Shown in pieces: positions 26,812 to 35,895 of a stretch of 64,000 nt of DNA (the stretch's first letter is position 1; the number at the start of each line of letters is the position of its first letter). Source of the stretch: Sphingomonas sp. HMP6 (GTDB taxonomy: Bacteria > Pseudomonadota > Alphaproteobacteria > Sphingomonadales > Sphingomonadaceae); NCBI RefSeq assembly GCF_013374095.1, contig NZ_AP022672.1, positions 3,573,072 through 3,637,071 on the forward strand, read 5' to 3'. A model generated the notes under the pieces. The model made no database searches and had not been told where the DNA came from. It saw nothing but the letters and a program-made list of their open reading frames with translations. Made by a program: the position numbers and the translations under genes.

Positions 26812-27968
26812 GGGCGTGGTGTCCCTTGCGCGTAAAGCGTCTCGAGCTGCCCGGCGATGACCGGCCAGCCATAGTGCCGTTCCACCACGGCGCGCGCATT
26901 ATGGCCAGCGGCGGCCAGTGCGTCCGCCGACAGCAACAGCAGCCGTTCGAGGCCCGCCTTCACCCCGGCGATCGTGTCGGGGACGACGGCTCCAGCCTGC
27001 CATTCCTCGACTTCAGGCAAATGGCATTTGTCGGTGATGAGGACTGGTAATCCGGCCGCCATCGCCTCCAGAATGGCGACCGAAAAGCCTTCCTGATGCG
27101 AGGGCAGAACGAACAACTGCGCCGCTCCCAACGCGCCCATCGCGACGGGCCCGACCAAGTCCGTCGTCAGCGTGATACGATCCGAAAACGACGATCCCGC
27201 GATCCTGCTGCGCAGCGTCTGCAGCAGCGCATCGTCCTGCGGAATCCCGGCGATCAGCAGCCCGACGTCATCGAAGCGCGAGTCCAGGGCGAGGCGCGCC
27301 TCGACGAGCTGATCCACGCCCTTCTTGGGATGCAGGCGGCTGAGATAGACGATCGTGCGCGGCCAGACCGAAAGGCCAGGCACCGTGCGGCGCACCGCTT
27401 CGCGCCCAGCCGTGATGGCCGCGCAGGTCGCCGCGATGTCGATCCCGTTCGCTATGATCGCACGTGGTGTCTTTGGGTAAAGATCGCTGGCCTCCGCCGC
27501 TTCCTCCCCCGTCGCAAACACGATGGCGGCGGCCTGGGATAACAGGCGTCCCGTCCACAGCCGCAAGGCGACCAGCTTCTTGAGACGGGATTGCGCCATC
27601 GACCAGTGATCGAGCATGCCGTGTGCCGAGACGATCACGGGCTTTCCCGCGGCGCGGAAAACTGCGGCGAGATCGGCGGCGCCTGCTTCCCAGACCGCGT
27701 GGACATGGAGCGCGTCAAACTCGGCAATGCGTTGCCGCGCCGCGCGCTGCATCGCGCGGCTACGGCCGAACTGGGCGGGGCGGTCGACCGGGAAGCGGCA
27801 AATCTCCACGCCCGGCGTGTCGACCGCCCCCGCCGCCAAGGTAAAGATCGTGACCGCGTGGCCGCGCGCCACCAGCGCTTGCGCGCTCCCCAGGACAACG
27901 CGCGGTGGGCCGCCTGCCAATGGGCGCAGGTCGGGCGTGAACAGCGCGATACGCAGCGGGCGAATCAT
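26808..27968 (-). CDS. Glycosyltransferase family 4
   Basis: 386 residues with the GT-B fold. The acceptor lobe opens IALFTPDLRPLAGGPPRVV, the donor lobe has IVYLSRLHPKKGVDQLVEA and the catalytic EX7E motif is EGFSVAILEAMAAG. The donor may be the CDP-sugar made by the neighbouring genes, judged only from order. It overlaps both neighbours by stop/start fusion. Confidence 0.87.
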   Translation of the reverse strand: MIRPLRIALFTPDLRPLAGGPPRVVLGSAQALVARGHAVTIFTLAAGAVDTPGVEICRFPVDRPAQFGRSRAMQRAARQRIAEFDALHVHAVWEAGAADLAAVFRAAGKPVIVSAHGMLDHWSMAQSRLKKLVALRLWTGRLLSQAAAIVFATGEEAAEASDLYPKTPRAIIANGIDIAATCAAITAGREAVRRTVPGLSVWPRTIVYLSRLHPKKGVDQLVEARLALDSRFDDVGLLIAGIPQDDALLQTLRSRIAGSSFSDRITLTTDLVGPVAMGALGAAQLFVLPSHQEGFSVAILEAMAAGLPVLITDKCHLPEVEEWQAGAVVPDTIAGVKAGLERLLLLSADALAAAGHNARAVVERHYGWPVIAGQLETLYAQGTPRP

Positions 27969-29065
27969 GCCGTCGCCCAGGCGATGTCCTGTGCTGTTCC
28001 GGCGCTCTCATACGCCGCAATGGTATCGCGTGTCAGCTTGGTAAGATCGACGTCGCCATCGGCCCACTTGCGATACCAGGATACGGTCTGCGCGATCGAC
28101 TGGTCGAAATCCCACGCCGGGCGCCATTTCAGCACATGGTGCGCCTTGTCGCAATTGAGCGCGAGCGCGAAGGCTTCGTGCGGCGCGTCGTGCGCGTCGG
28201 CCAAGTCCCAGGTGCCGCTGCCCCACGCGGATAGCGCGCGCGCGACGACGTTTTCGACCGGCTGCACGCTTGCCACCGTCGGTCCGAAGTTCCAGCCGCT
28301 TGCGAACGCGCTCGCATCCTCTGCGGTTGCCAGACGCGCGCCGAGCCAGAGATAGCCGCTCAGCGGTTCCAGCACATGTTGCCACGGCCGGGTTGCCAGC
28401 GGATTGCGGATTTCCACCGGATGCCCCGCGACGAGTGCGGCGATGCAATCGGTCATCAGCCGGTCGGCGGCCCAGTCGCCCCCGCCGATCACGTTTCCGG
28501 CGCGTCCGCTCGCCAAGCGGACGTGCGATTCCGGCCCGGAGAAGAAGCTGCTGCGCCAGCTATCGACCACCAGTTCGGCGGCGCCTTTGCTCATGCTGTA
28601 GGGATCGTGCCCGCCCATCGGATCGATCTCGCGATAGCCCCAGATCGACCCGGTATTGGCGTAGCATTTGTCCGAGGTGACGACGATCACCGTGGTCGCA
28701 CGGCCGGTCGCGCGCACCGCCTCCAGCACGTTGGCGGTCCCGACGACGTTCGTCGCGAGCGTTTCGACCGGGCGTTCGTACGACAGCCGCACCAAGGGTT
28801 GTGCGGCGAGATGGAAGACGATCTCGGCCTCGCTCTCCGCGACCACGCGGTTGAGGTGGGCCACGTCGAGAATGTCGCCGATATGGTGATCGACCACATC
28901 CTCGACACGCGCGATCTCAAACAGCGACGGCACGGTCGGGATATCGATCGAATAGCCGGTGACCTCCGCGCCCAGCCGGTCCAGCCAGAGCGACAGCCAG
29001 CTTCCCTTGAATCCGGTATGGCCGGTGATCAGGACCTTGCGTCCGCGATAATAGCCCTGAAACAC
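27965..29065 (-). CDS. rfbG: CDP-glucose 4,6-dehydratase
   Basis: 366 residues from the GTG at 29065, three bases after the rfbF stop; the frame continues upstream inside rfbF. The family start is VFQGYYRGRKVLITGHTGFKGSW. VTSDKCYAN and the catalytic YSMSKGAAE follow, with GRAGNVIGGGDWA typical of RfbG. It forms CDP-4-keto-6-deoxyglucose from CDP-glucose. The start choice rests on spacing and family alignment from memory. Confidence 0.92.
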   Translation of the reverse strand: MFQGYYRGRKVLITGHTGFKGSWLSLWLDRLGAEVTGYSIDIPTVPSLFEIARVEDVVDHHIGDILDVAHLNRVVAESEAEIVFHLAAQPLVRLSYERPVETLATNVVGTANVLEAVRATGRATTVIVVTSDKCYANTGSIWGYREIDPMGGHDPYSMSKGAAELVVDSWRSSFFSGPESHVRLASGRAGNVIGGGDWAADRLMTDCIAALVAGHPVEIRNPLATRPWQHVLEPLSGYLWLGARLATAEDASAFASGWNFGPTVASVQPVENVVARALSAWGSGTWDLADAHDAPHEAFALALNCDKAHHVLKWRPAWDFDQSIAQTVSWYRKWADGDVDLTKLTRDTIAAYESAGTAQDIAWATA

Positions 29066-29067
29066 GC

Positions 29068-29859
29068 TCAGCCGACCGCCCAGGGCGCCTTGCCGGCGGA
29101 CCACAGATCGTTGAGGTAGGTCCAATCGCGTGCGGTATCCATGCACTGCCAGAAGCCGTCATGGCGATAGAGCATCAGCTCGCCGGCCGCCGTCGCCTCG
29201 ATCAGCGGTTCGCGCTCCAGCATCACGTCATCATCCTTGTCGGCGATGAAGCGGTCGAGAAATTCGGGGTTCATCACCATAAAGCCGCCATTGATGAAGC
29301 GATCGGTGACATTCGGCTTCTCGGCCCAATCGACGACCTGATTGCCTTCCAGCTGCAGCTCACCGAAGCGCCCCGGGGGGATGACGCCGGTCATCGTGAC
29401 CAGCTTGCCATGCGCCCGATGGAAGGCCGCCAGCGCGGTCAGATCGACATCCGACACGCCGTCGCCATAAGTCAGCATGAACGGCTCGCCCGGCGTGAGG
29501 TGCCGCGCGATGCGGCGCAAGCGGCCTGCGGTCGCGGTTTCCGCCCCCGTTTCGGCAATGGTGACGGTCCAATCGTCACCGTCCAGTTGATGCGGGTGAT
29601 AGTGCGTGACCGGTTGTTCGCCGAGCCGCACCGTTACGTCGCACCGTTGCGCGTGATAATTGAGGAAGTAGCTCTTGATCGACCAGCTAAGATGGCCGGC
29701 GCACAGCACGAATTCCTTGAAACCATGCCGGGCATAGCTGCGCATGATGTGGAGCAGGATCGGATCCCCGCCGACCAGCGCCATCGGTTTCGGAACGGCG
29801 TTGCCGGTGACCTCGCCCAGACGCGTTCCCTTGCCACCGCACAGAATGACGACTTTCAA
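29068..29859 (-). CDS. rfbF: Glucose-1-phosphate cytidylyltransferase
   Basis: 263 residues starting at TTG 29859 with GGGGGAAG four bases upstream. Signatures are MKVVILCGGKGTRLGEVT, PKPMALVGGDPIL, MLTYGDGVSDVDL and the C-terminal FWQCMDTARDWTYLN. It makes CDP-glucose for rfbG. RfbH, which would lead to 3,6-dideoxyhexoses, is not seen in the window. Confidence 0.94.
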   Translation of the reverse strand: MKVVILCGGKGTRLGEVTGNAVPKPMALVGGDPILLHIMRSYARHGFKEFVLCAGHLSWSIKSYFLNYHAQRCDVTVRLGEQPVTHYHPHQLDGDDWTVTIAETGAETATAGRLRRIARHLTPGEPFMLTYGDGVSDVDLTALAAFHRAHGKLVTMTGVIPPGRFGELQLEGNQVVDWAEKPNVTDRFINGGFMVMNPEFLDRFIADKDDDVMLEREPLIEATAAGELMLYRHDGFWQCMDTARDWTYLNDLWSAGKAPWAVG

Positions 29860-29973
29860 CAGGCTTCCCCCAAAGGCGGTACGGCCCCCGCGCGATAGCC
29901 TGGGCGATTAACGTCTGCGCGGTCGAGTTACAACTCTATCGTGACATTTCCCGTTGCGATTCTGCGGCGTGAT

Positions 29974-31143
29974 TCAACGCCGTGCCATGCCGGCAAGCAC
30001 GATCCGGTCGATCGGCGTCGGACGTCGCAAATGCGCCATACCGAAGTGTACCGCCTCCGCCATCCCGGTGCCAAAACGTTCCGGGCCCCAAGCGTTTACG
30101 CGCGCGCAGCCCGCGACCGCCAGCGCCGTGGCGCGCGCTCGATCGGTCAAGCGATCGAGCGCGCGCGTGATCGCAGCGGTGTCGAGCGGATCGAACAGCA
30201 GGCCGGTCACGCCGTCCTCGACCAGCACCTCGGCGCATCCGCAACGCTTGGATATCGCGACCGGCAGACCGCTCGCCATCGCCTCGTTGACAACCAACCC
30301 CCATTGCTCGGTGGTTGAGGCGTGCACGAAGGCGCCGGCGGTGCCGTAAAACTGTGGCAGTTCGTCGATCTGGCGGAAGCCTGGCATCAACACATGCGCG
30401 GTGAGACCCAGTGCCGTGCGCTGCGCCTCCAACGCCCCGCGAAGCTCGCCATCGCCCAGCAGCACCAGCGGCCAATCCGCCGGATCGTCGCTGCGTCCGC
30501 GCCGGAAGGCGGCATAAGCATCGAGCAGCCGCGCGAGGTTCTTTTTTTCGATGAAGCGGTTGGAGGTGAGAAAGTAGCGGCCGCGGATGGCCTCGGGCAA
30601 GCCACCGGGCATGGTCGTGGCGGCGGCGGCCTGCGCGAAATAGGCATTGTCGACCGCGTTATAGCCGCGGAAGATCGCCGCTTTGTCGAGCCCCAGATCG
30701 ACGAGATAGCGCGCTTGCGAATCGCTCGTCACCAATCCCGCGCTATAATGCGCGACGATTCGACGCTTGACCCATTCCGCGACCGGTTTACGCGCGAAAT
30801 CCCACGCGTTCGTCTCCGACATCAGGATCGCCGGAATGGACCTTTCCCGTGCCCAGATCAGGCTTGCAAAGGCCGCGCGCGACGACCAGCCGGGCAGCGC
30901 GATTGCATCGACCTCGAGCGGCGCAAGCTTGGCGTCCAGTTCCGCGATGACGTCGCGCAACCCGCCCGATCCGGCAAGCGGCAGATAGTGTAGCGGGGCA
31001 GGCACGGCGGGCTTGTCCCAGGCATATTCGGTCCCGCCCGGCGTCGCCTCGACCGCCACGATATCGAGCCGCGCGCTCGCGCCGAGCATACGCGCGATAT
31101 GGTACGGCCCGAAATTGTCGAACAGGATTGCGACGCGGGTCAT
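29974..31143 (-). CDS. Glycosyltransferase family 4
   Basis: 389 residues, GT-B fold. Motifs are the donor-lobe start FLTSNRFIEKKNLARLLDAY, VLLGDGELRGALEA and EX7E in EQWGLVVNEAMASG. The acceptor lobe begins VAILFDNFGPYHIARM. The start overlaps the preceding gene's stop (ATGA). The specificity is unknown. A gap of 114 bases separates it from rfbF. Confidence 0.87.
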   Translation of the reverse strand: MTRVAILFDNFGPYHIARMLGASARLDIVAVEATPGGTEYAWDKPAVPAPLHYLPLAGSGGLRDVIAELDAKLAPLEVDAIALPGWSSRAAFASLIWARERSIPAILMSETNAWDFARKPVAEWVKRRIVAHYSAGLVTSDSQARYLVDLGLDKAAIFRGYNAVDNAYFAQAAAATTMPGGLPEAIRGRYFLTSNRFIEKKNLARLLDAYAAFRRGRSDDPADWPLVLLGDGELRGALEAQRTALGLTAHVLMPGFRQIDELPQFYGTAGAFVHASTTEQWGLVVNEAMASGLPVAISKRCGCAEVLVEDGVTGLLFDPLDTAAITRALDRLTDRARATALAVAGCARVNAWGPERFGTGMAEAVHFGMAHLRRPTPIDRIVLAGMARR

Positions 31144-32246
31144 CGCGGCAGCGTCGTTTCGGGGGCTGTGGTCCCCTCAACCCGACGATAGACCGCCTCC
31201 ACGCCGCGCGCCATCGTCGCGATGTCAAAGCGCGCGGCAATGGTCGCACGGTCCTGCGCCAGGGCCTCGGTTGGCGCGGTGCGGCTGGTCGCCAAGTCTC
31301 GAATGATCGCGGCCGCTGCCGTCATGTCGCCCGGCGTCACTCGGTACGCACTGCGCAAGGTCGCCGCCACCTCGCTGCCGCCCGAATCGTTGGCGTAGCT
31401 GATCGACGGTACGCCGCGCTGCACCGCCTCAAGAAACACCAGGCCGAACGGCTCGCGATGCGAGAAGATGGCGACGATATCGAGTGTATCCCACGCCGCA
31501 GCAATATCCACGACATAGCCGTGGAACACGATGCGGTGATCGATGCCGCGCGCAGCGGCGCGGGTGCGCGCTTCGGCCAGATCGACCCCGTCGCCATAAA
31601 CCGCAAAAACGAGCCGCTCGTCCGCCGCGAGCAATTCGACCAGATCGAGAAAGTCGAAAATACCCTTCTCCGCGACGACGCGGCCCGCGAAGCCGACCGT
31701 GAAACGCGCTGCAGAGCGCAGATTGGTCGGTGGCGCTTCCGGGCCAATCACCACGCCGTTGTGAACCACGTCGAGCGTCTCGGCACGGACCGTGCCGGTC
31801 GCGATCAGGGCGCGGCCGATCGAATGCGAAATCGCGATGTGTCGCTTGGCAAACCAGCCCTGCAGCCGACGCGACAAGCGCTTTTTCCACGTGAGTTCAT
31901 CGTCGCAATAGACATGGGCATGCGCGATCCAGCGCTGCGAGCCGCTGAGCGCGATCAGGCTCGCCGCCCAGATCGGCTCGCAATGGGTGTGGACGATCGC
32001 GCCGCGCGCGCCGAACAGAGTGATCAACAGACGGAGTGGTGCGATCGGCCCGGCGATGCTCCGCGTGACGGCGCCCAACCCATAGTCTCTGGCTATCGCA
32101 CGAACGCGCTCACCGCGCCCCAGGCACAGCATCGTAACCCGTCTGCCCTGCGCAACCTGCTCCCGCGCGAGCATCGGGACGAGCGCCTGAATCCCGCCCC
32201 ACGGCTCCGACGGCACGATGTGCAGGATCGGGCGATCAGAAGACAT
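31140..32246 (-). CDS. Glycosyltransferase family 4
   Basis: 368 residues from the ATG at 32246, overlapping the upstream gene by 11 bases. It opens ILHIVPSEPWGGIQALVPML. The donor lobe has VGFAGRVVAEKGIFDFLDL, and the EX7E region is REPFGLVFLEAVQRG. The open frame further upstream is inside the neighbouring gene. The specificity is unknown. Confidence 0.86.
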   Translation of the reverse strand: MSSDRPILHIVPSEPWGGIQALVPMLAREQVAQGRRVTMLCLGRGERVRAIARDYGLGAVTRSIAGPIAPLRLLITLFGARGAIVHTHCEPIWAASLIALSGSQRWIAHAHVYCDDELTWKKRLSRRLQGWFAKRHIAISHSIGRALIATGTVRAETLDVVHNGVVIGPEAPPTNLRSAARFTVGFAGRVVAEKGIFDFLDLVELLAADERLVFAVYGDGVDLAEARTRAAARGIDHRIVFHGYVVDIAAAWDTLDIVAIFSHREPFGLVFLEAVQRGVPSISYANDSGGSEVAATLRSAYRVTPGDMTAAAAIIRDLATSRTAPTEALAQDRATIAARFDIATMARGVEAVYRRVEGTTAPETTLPR

Positions 32247-33381
32247 CGGACACCGCAGCGATGAAACGCGTCTCCCATGCTGCCATCGAATAGACCTCAG
32301 CGTCGCGCGTCGAACCGGCCGAGAGCGCAGCGCGCAACACCCGGTCCTCGACGATCCGCACGACCGCGTCCGCGATTGCCTGGGGATCGCGCGGCGGCAG
32401 CACGATCCCACTTTCCCCGTCGGTGAAATCGACCCCGCCCTCGCGCGTTGCGACGATCGGCAGGCCGCTCGCCATTGCCTCCAGCACGGTGCCGGCCGCG
32501 CCTTCCGCCAGCGAGGGGAAGAGGAAGAGATCGGCGCGCGCGAACTCGCGCATCAGATCGGTCTTGCCGAGATGGCCGAGGAGTTCGATGTTCGGCGCGG
32601 CCAGCTTCGCACGCATCACTGGGCTGCCGCTGCCGGCAAAGACGAAGCGGATGTGCGGATGGCTCGCGCGCAACATGTCCGCGGCGGCGCGGATATAGTG
32701 CACCCCCTTGCGCAAGTGAAGCGATCCGCAAAACAGCACGCGCCCCGGCTCCGGCGTGCCGACGCTCGCATGCAAACTGGCACCATATGGCACCAGTCGG
32801 CATTTGCGGGCGAACTGTGCGCCATAACTCGTGACGTCATCGATCACCGCCTGCGACGGGCAGAACAGTACGTCGGATTGTTCGAACATCGCCAGCGAAT
32901 GCGTTTCGTAGCGGCGGGCCAAATCGGGTGCGGTCGCAGCTTCGCCCCAATCGGGAAACGCAGCGACCTCGCGGTCGACCGCGCGATAGGCACCGGGCAC
33001 GATGAACACGTCGGAAATGATCGGCTTGCGCGGCGCGCGCGCGCGAAGCTCTGCGCCTTCGGCAAAATATTGCAGATAGAAGCCGTCGCTTTCCGCGACA
33101 TCGCGCGCGCTGGGTTGGCGGAGCGTGCGCCGTCCGGAGCCGGGCAGGGCGACATTCACGCCGGACCGGATCAGCCGCGCCGGCAGCGCATCGGTCGCGC
33201 GGCGGTTCAGCTTGGCCTTGACGCCTGCCGGAAGCGGTATGTGCGAAAGTCCGCGGAAAGGATGGCCCATGCCGAGCGCGAAATCGGTGTAGAGCCGCTG
33301 CAACATGTCGTGCTGGTTCAGGAATCGCGCGAGCGCATAATTATGCCGGGCACCGGGCTGAACGAGCATGACGCGTGGCAC
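32236..33381 (-). CDS. Glycosyltransferase family 4
   Basis: 381 residues if the GTG at 33381 is used, 9 bases after AAGGAAA; ATG 33369 is an alternative. The protein starts VPRVMLVQPGARHNYALARF. The donor lobe has VLFCGSLHLRKGVHYIRAA, FVFAGSGSP and the catalytic-type region EGAAGTVLEAMASG. The sugar is unknown. It is the middle gene of a run of four consecutive transferases. Confidence 0.85.
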   Translation of the reverse strand: MPRVMLVQPGARHNYALARFLNQHDMLQRLYTDFALGMGHPFRGLSHIPLPAGVKAKLNRRATDALPARLIRSGVNVALPGSGRRTLRQPSARDVAESDGFYLQYFAEGAELRARAPRKPIISDVFIVPGAYRAVDREVAAFPDWGEAATAPDLARRYETHSLAMFEQSDVLFCPSQAVIDDVTSYGAQFARKCRLVPYGASLHASVGTPEPGRVLFCGSLHLRKGVHYIRAAADMLRASHPHIRFVFAGSGSPVMRAKLAAPNIELLGHLGKTDLMREFARADLFLFPSLAEGAAGTVLEAMASGLPIVATREGGVDFTDGESGIVLPPRDPQAIADAVVRIVEDRVLRAALSAGSTRDAEVYSMAAWETRFIAAVSDVF

Positions 33382-33466
33382 GGAGCTAGGTTTCCTTCGT
33401 CGAATGCCTGAAACGACAGAATGGAGACATCGCGCGCCCGTCGGGCGTACCTGCCTTTTGGCGCTT

Positions 33467-34519
33467 CTATTGGGGAAAGAGGAAGGCGGCAACCGGACTT
33501 TTCTGCAGCGCATCAATACGGTCGTCCCATGTTTCGATCCGCGGGGTGCGGCCCTTTGCGTGGGTGTCCAGCGCGGCCGCGATCAGTCCAGGTACGGCCA
33601 CGATATCGCCGGTGAGCACATCGCCGCGTTTTGCGACCTGATCGCAATAGGGCGTCGCGATGATCGGCTGGCCGATCGCGAGATGATCATAGAGCCGCAT
33701 CGGCGAGCAGAAGTGATTGAACGGCGTGGCGGCATAGGGGATCACGGCGACGTCGAAGGCCGCCATCCACTGCGGCATCTCGGCATGCGGCTTCGCGCCC
33801 AGAAAATGAATCTTGGGGTCGGCGCGAAGGCGCGCGAGCGTGGGATCCCCCTCCAATGCCGCTTCGACCGGACCGACGAGCGCCAGCGATCCAACGCGCG
33901 GATCGGCGGCCACCGCCGCAAGAAATTCGAGATCGATCCGCGTGTTGAGCACGCCTGCCGCGCCGAAAACTGGCCCTGCAAGTGCTGCAAGCTCGGCAAT
34001 CGCGTCAGGCCGGGGCTGCGGCTCCGCGAAGCGCGGTTCGGTGGCATTGGCCGAGACCTGCGTTTTCGCCGCATCTAGGCTATATTCAGCAACGGCGCGG
34101 GCCCGCAGCGCTTCGCTCACGAAGATCGACAGCGTCGCGATCCGGCACAGCGCCGCCTCGTCACGCGCCATCCGTGCCGCGTTCCACCCGGCATAGGAGC
34201 GGTAATCGTCGGAGCAGTAGTAGACCACCGTACTGCGGCGGGCGGCCCGGCGCGCGAGCGGCAGGTAATGGGGCGTCGTCACCACGACCGTCGCCACTCC
34301 GCCGCGCGACCGTTCGATCAGTTGAATCAACCATGGCATGGCAAGCCATGCCATCGGCCCGGCCCACCCCCGGATCAGGCGGATCGAAAGAGTATCGCTC
34401 TCGATCAAATCGCTAACACCGGACGATGGAGCGACCAGAAGAACCTCGCCCGCCGTTCGACGAAGCGCGTCGGCGAATTTGCGGCGCCAAATCGTATTGA
34501 CGTCAAAAAAAGCGATCAT
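33467..34519 (-). CDS. Glycosyltransferase, GT-B fold (divergent)
   Basis: 350 residues. The pattern is that of bacterial GT-B enzymes with a weak N-terminal lobe (VVVTTPHYLPLARRA, YYCSDDYRSYAGW) and a donor lobe with FGAAGVLNTRIDLEF, IHFLGAKPHAEMPQWM and NHFCSPMRLYDHLAIGQPII. The usual EX7E motif is degenerate. It follows the polymerase gene by 19 bases. Confidence 0.78.
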   Translation of the reverse strand: MIAFFDVNTIWRRKFADALRRTAGEVLLVAPSSGVSDLIESDTLSIRLIRGWAGPMAWLAMPWLIQLIERSRGGVATVVVTTPHYLPLARRAARRSTVVYYCSDDYRSYAGWNAARMARDEAALCRIATLSIFVSEALRARAVAEYSLDAAKTQVSANATEPRFAEPQPRPDAIAELAALAGPVFGAAGVLNTRIDLEFLAAVAADPRVGSLALVGPVEAALEGDPTLARLRADPKIHFLGAKPHAEMPQWMAAFDVAVIPYAATPFNHFCSPMRLYDHLAIGQPIIATPYCDQVAKRGDVLTGDIVAVPGLIAAALDTHAKGRTPRIETWDDRIDALQKSPVAAFLFPQ

Positions 34520-34538
34520 CCCGCCAACGCGCCTATGG

Positions 34539-35837
34539 TCAGGAAACGCGACGTCGTGGCGTATGCGGTGTCACATTGCCGGCCGTCGCTATCTTCGGCC
34601 GCCGGGCGTAACGAAATATGACGTAAGTAGACCCAAAAAGAAGTGGTAACACACCCACAAAAATACTTGTTGACTCGGTGAATACTTTTAAACCCGATGC
34701 CAGCAATATCATATAGTAAAGCTGGGACAAGATATCTCCGGAGTTTGCCCGTTTCCAAAGGCGGCCCATAAAATACGAAATACCGAAAAAAACCAAACAT
34801 CCGAAATAGTGAAATGCCTGAAAAGAATCGGAAAATCCTGTTCGGGTCGCTCCATTTGCAAAATATTTGTTATAGTATTCTTCGTCGTTATTATCTTCTT
34901 TAATTTTGAGACCGTCTTTTATGTCATGACCAAGAATAAAAGCGGGGACATAAAGTTGTATCAAGGTGTTATAGTATGGGGAAAAAAAAGTATATTCATC
35001 GGACCAAGATGTAATAGCAATATCTGAAATACCACTCGCCATTTCATCATAATTATTCTTGCTGCGCGACGTGTCATTAAGCTCGTCCGCCGACAGGGCG
35101 CCAACCAGTGTCGAATTCTCTCGCGCGATGTATCCGCGAATAGCGCCGGCCTCGTTAATCAGCACCGCGCCCAAAAACACCAGGGGGATCAAAAGAAATC
35201 GACTGATCGATTTCTTTTTTACAAGCCAGATGCCAAGAAATATGATAGAGACGACGGTGAAACTAAGCTCCCGTCGGGCAGCAAACAGGATCGTCGGCAC
35301 TGTCACCGCTAATCCGATTAGCGCGAGGGCAAGAGCCCTCTTGTCGCGAGTGTAGAGATACAAAAGCCAGCCCAGACTGGCTCCATAAATCAGCAGCGCC
35401 GAAATCATGACATAAAATGCGACCGCGCCGGTGAACGCTTCGCCTACCTGCATAGTCGCTACTTCGCGAGACAGCAAAATCTGCGCGATACCGCCGACGA
35501 TGACGAGTACAACCGCACCAACTAGCAGTTTGTTGAGATCATATTTGTTGCGAAGCTCGGCAAGATCATTGCGACCGGTAACGGTCGCCCGGATGCCCCC
35601 CGCCCAAAATCCGACAGCCGTCATCACCATGCACAGGATCATATATCCCCAGGTCAGCGACGGCTCGAAATCGTTCAGCTCACCCACGGATTCGATGCGC
35701 CACGCCTGGGGCAGCAGGAAGAACCACATCAGCATAGATCCGGCGACGGGATATTCGAATAACATCGCGGGACGAATGACGCCGACCAGCGCCAGAAGCG
35801 CAATGAGTCCTGTGAGGATGGTCAATTCGACGGACAT
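34539..35837 (-). CDS. wzy: O-antigen polymerase-like membrane protein (Wzy)
   Basis: 432 residues with about 11-12 transmembrane helices, a long soluble loop around residues 225-330 rich in Asn/Asp/Tyr (DTSRSKNNYDEM, KEDNNDEEYYNKYF), and a final hydrophobic block. The arrangement matches oligosaccharide-repeat polymerases, which join undecaprenyl-linked units at the periplasmic face. The 3' half is clearly AT-richer than its neighbours, a common trait of wzy genes that have moved between strains. Confidence 0.8.
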   Translation of the reverse strand: MSVELTILTGLIALLALVGVIRPAMLFEYPVAGSMLMWFFLLPQAWRIESVGELNDFEPSLTWGYMILCMVMTAVGFWAGGIRATVTGRNDLAELRNKYDLNKLLVGAVVLVIVGGIAQILLSREVATMQVGEAFTGAVAFYVMISALLIYGASLGWLLYLYTRDKRALALALIGLAVTVPTILFAARRELSFTVVSIIFLGIWLVKKKSISRFLLIPLVFLGAVLINEAGAIRGYIARENSTLVGALSADELNDTSRSKNNYDEMASGISDIAITSWSDEYTFFSPYYNTLIQLYVPAFILGHDIKDGLKIKEDNNDEEYYNKYFANGATRTGFSDSFQAFHYFGCLVFFGISYFMGRLWKRANSGDILSQLYYMILLASGLKVFTESTSIFVGVLPLLFGSTYVIFRYARRPKIATAGNVTPHTPRRRVS

Positions 35838-35895
35838 GCAGCACCGATCTTCAGGAGCGTCATCGCTTAGCGAACAATCGCAACCGCGGCGAGCG

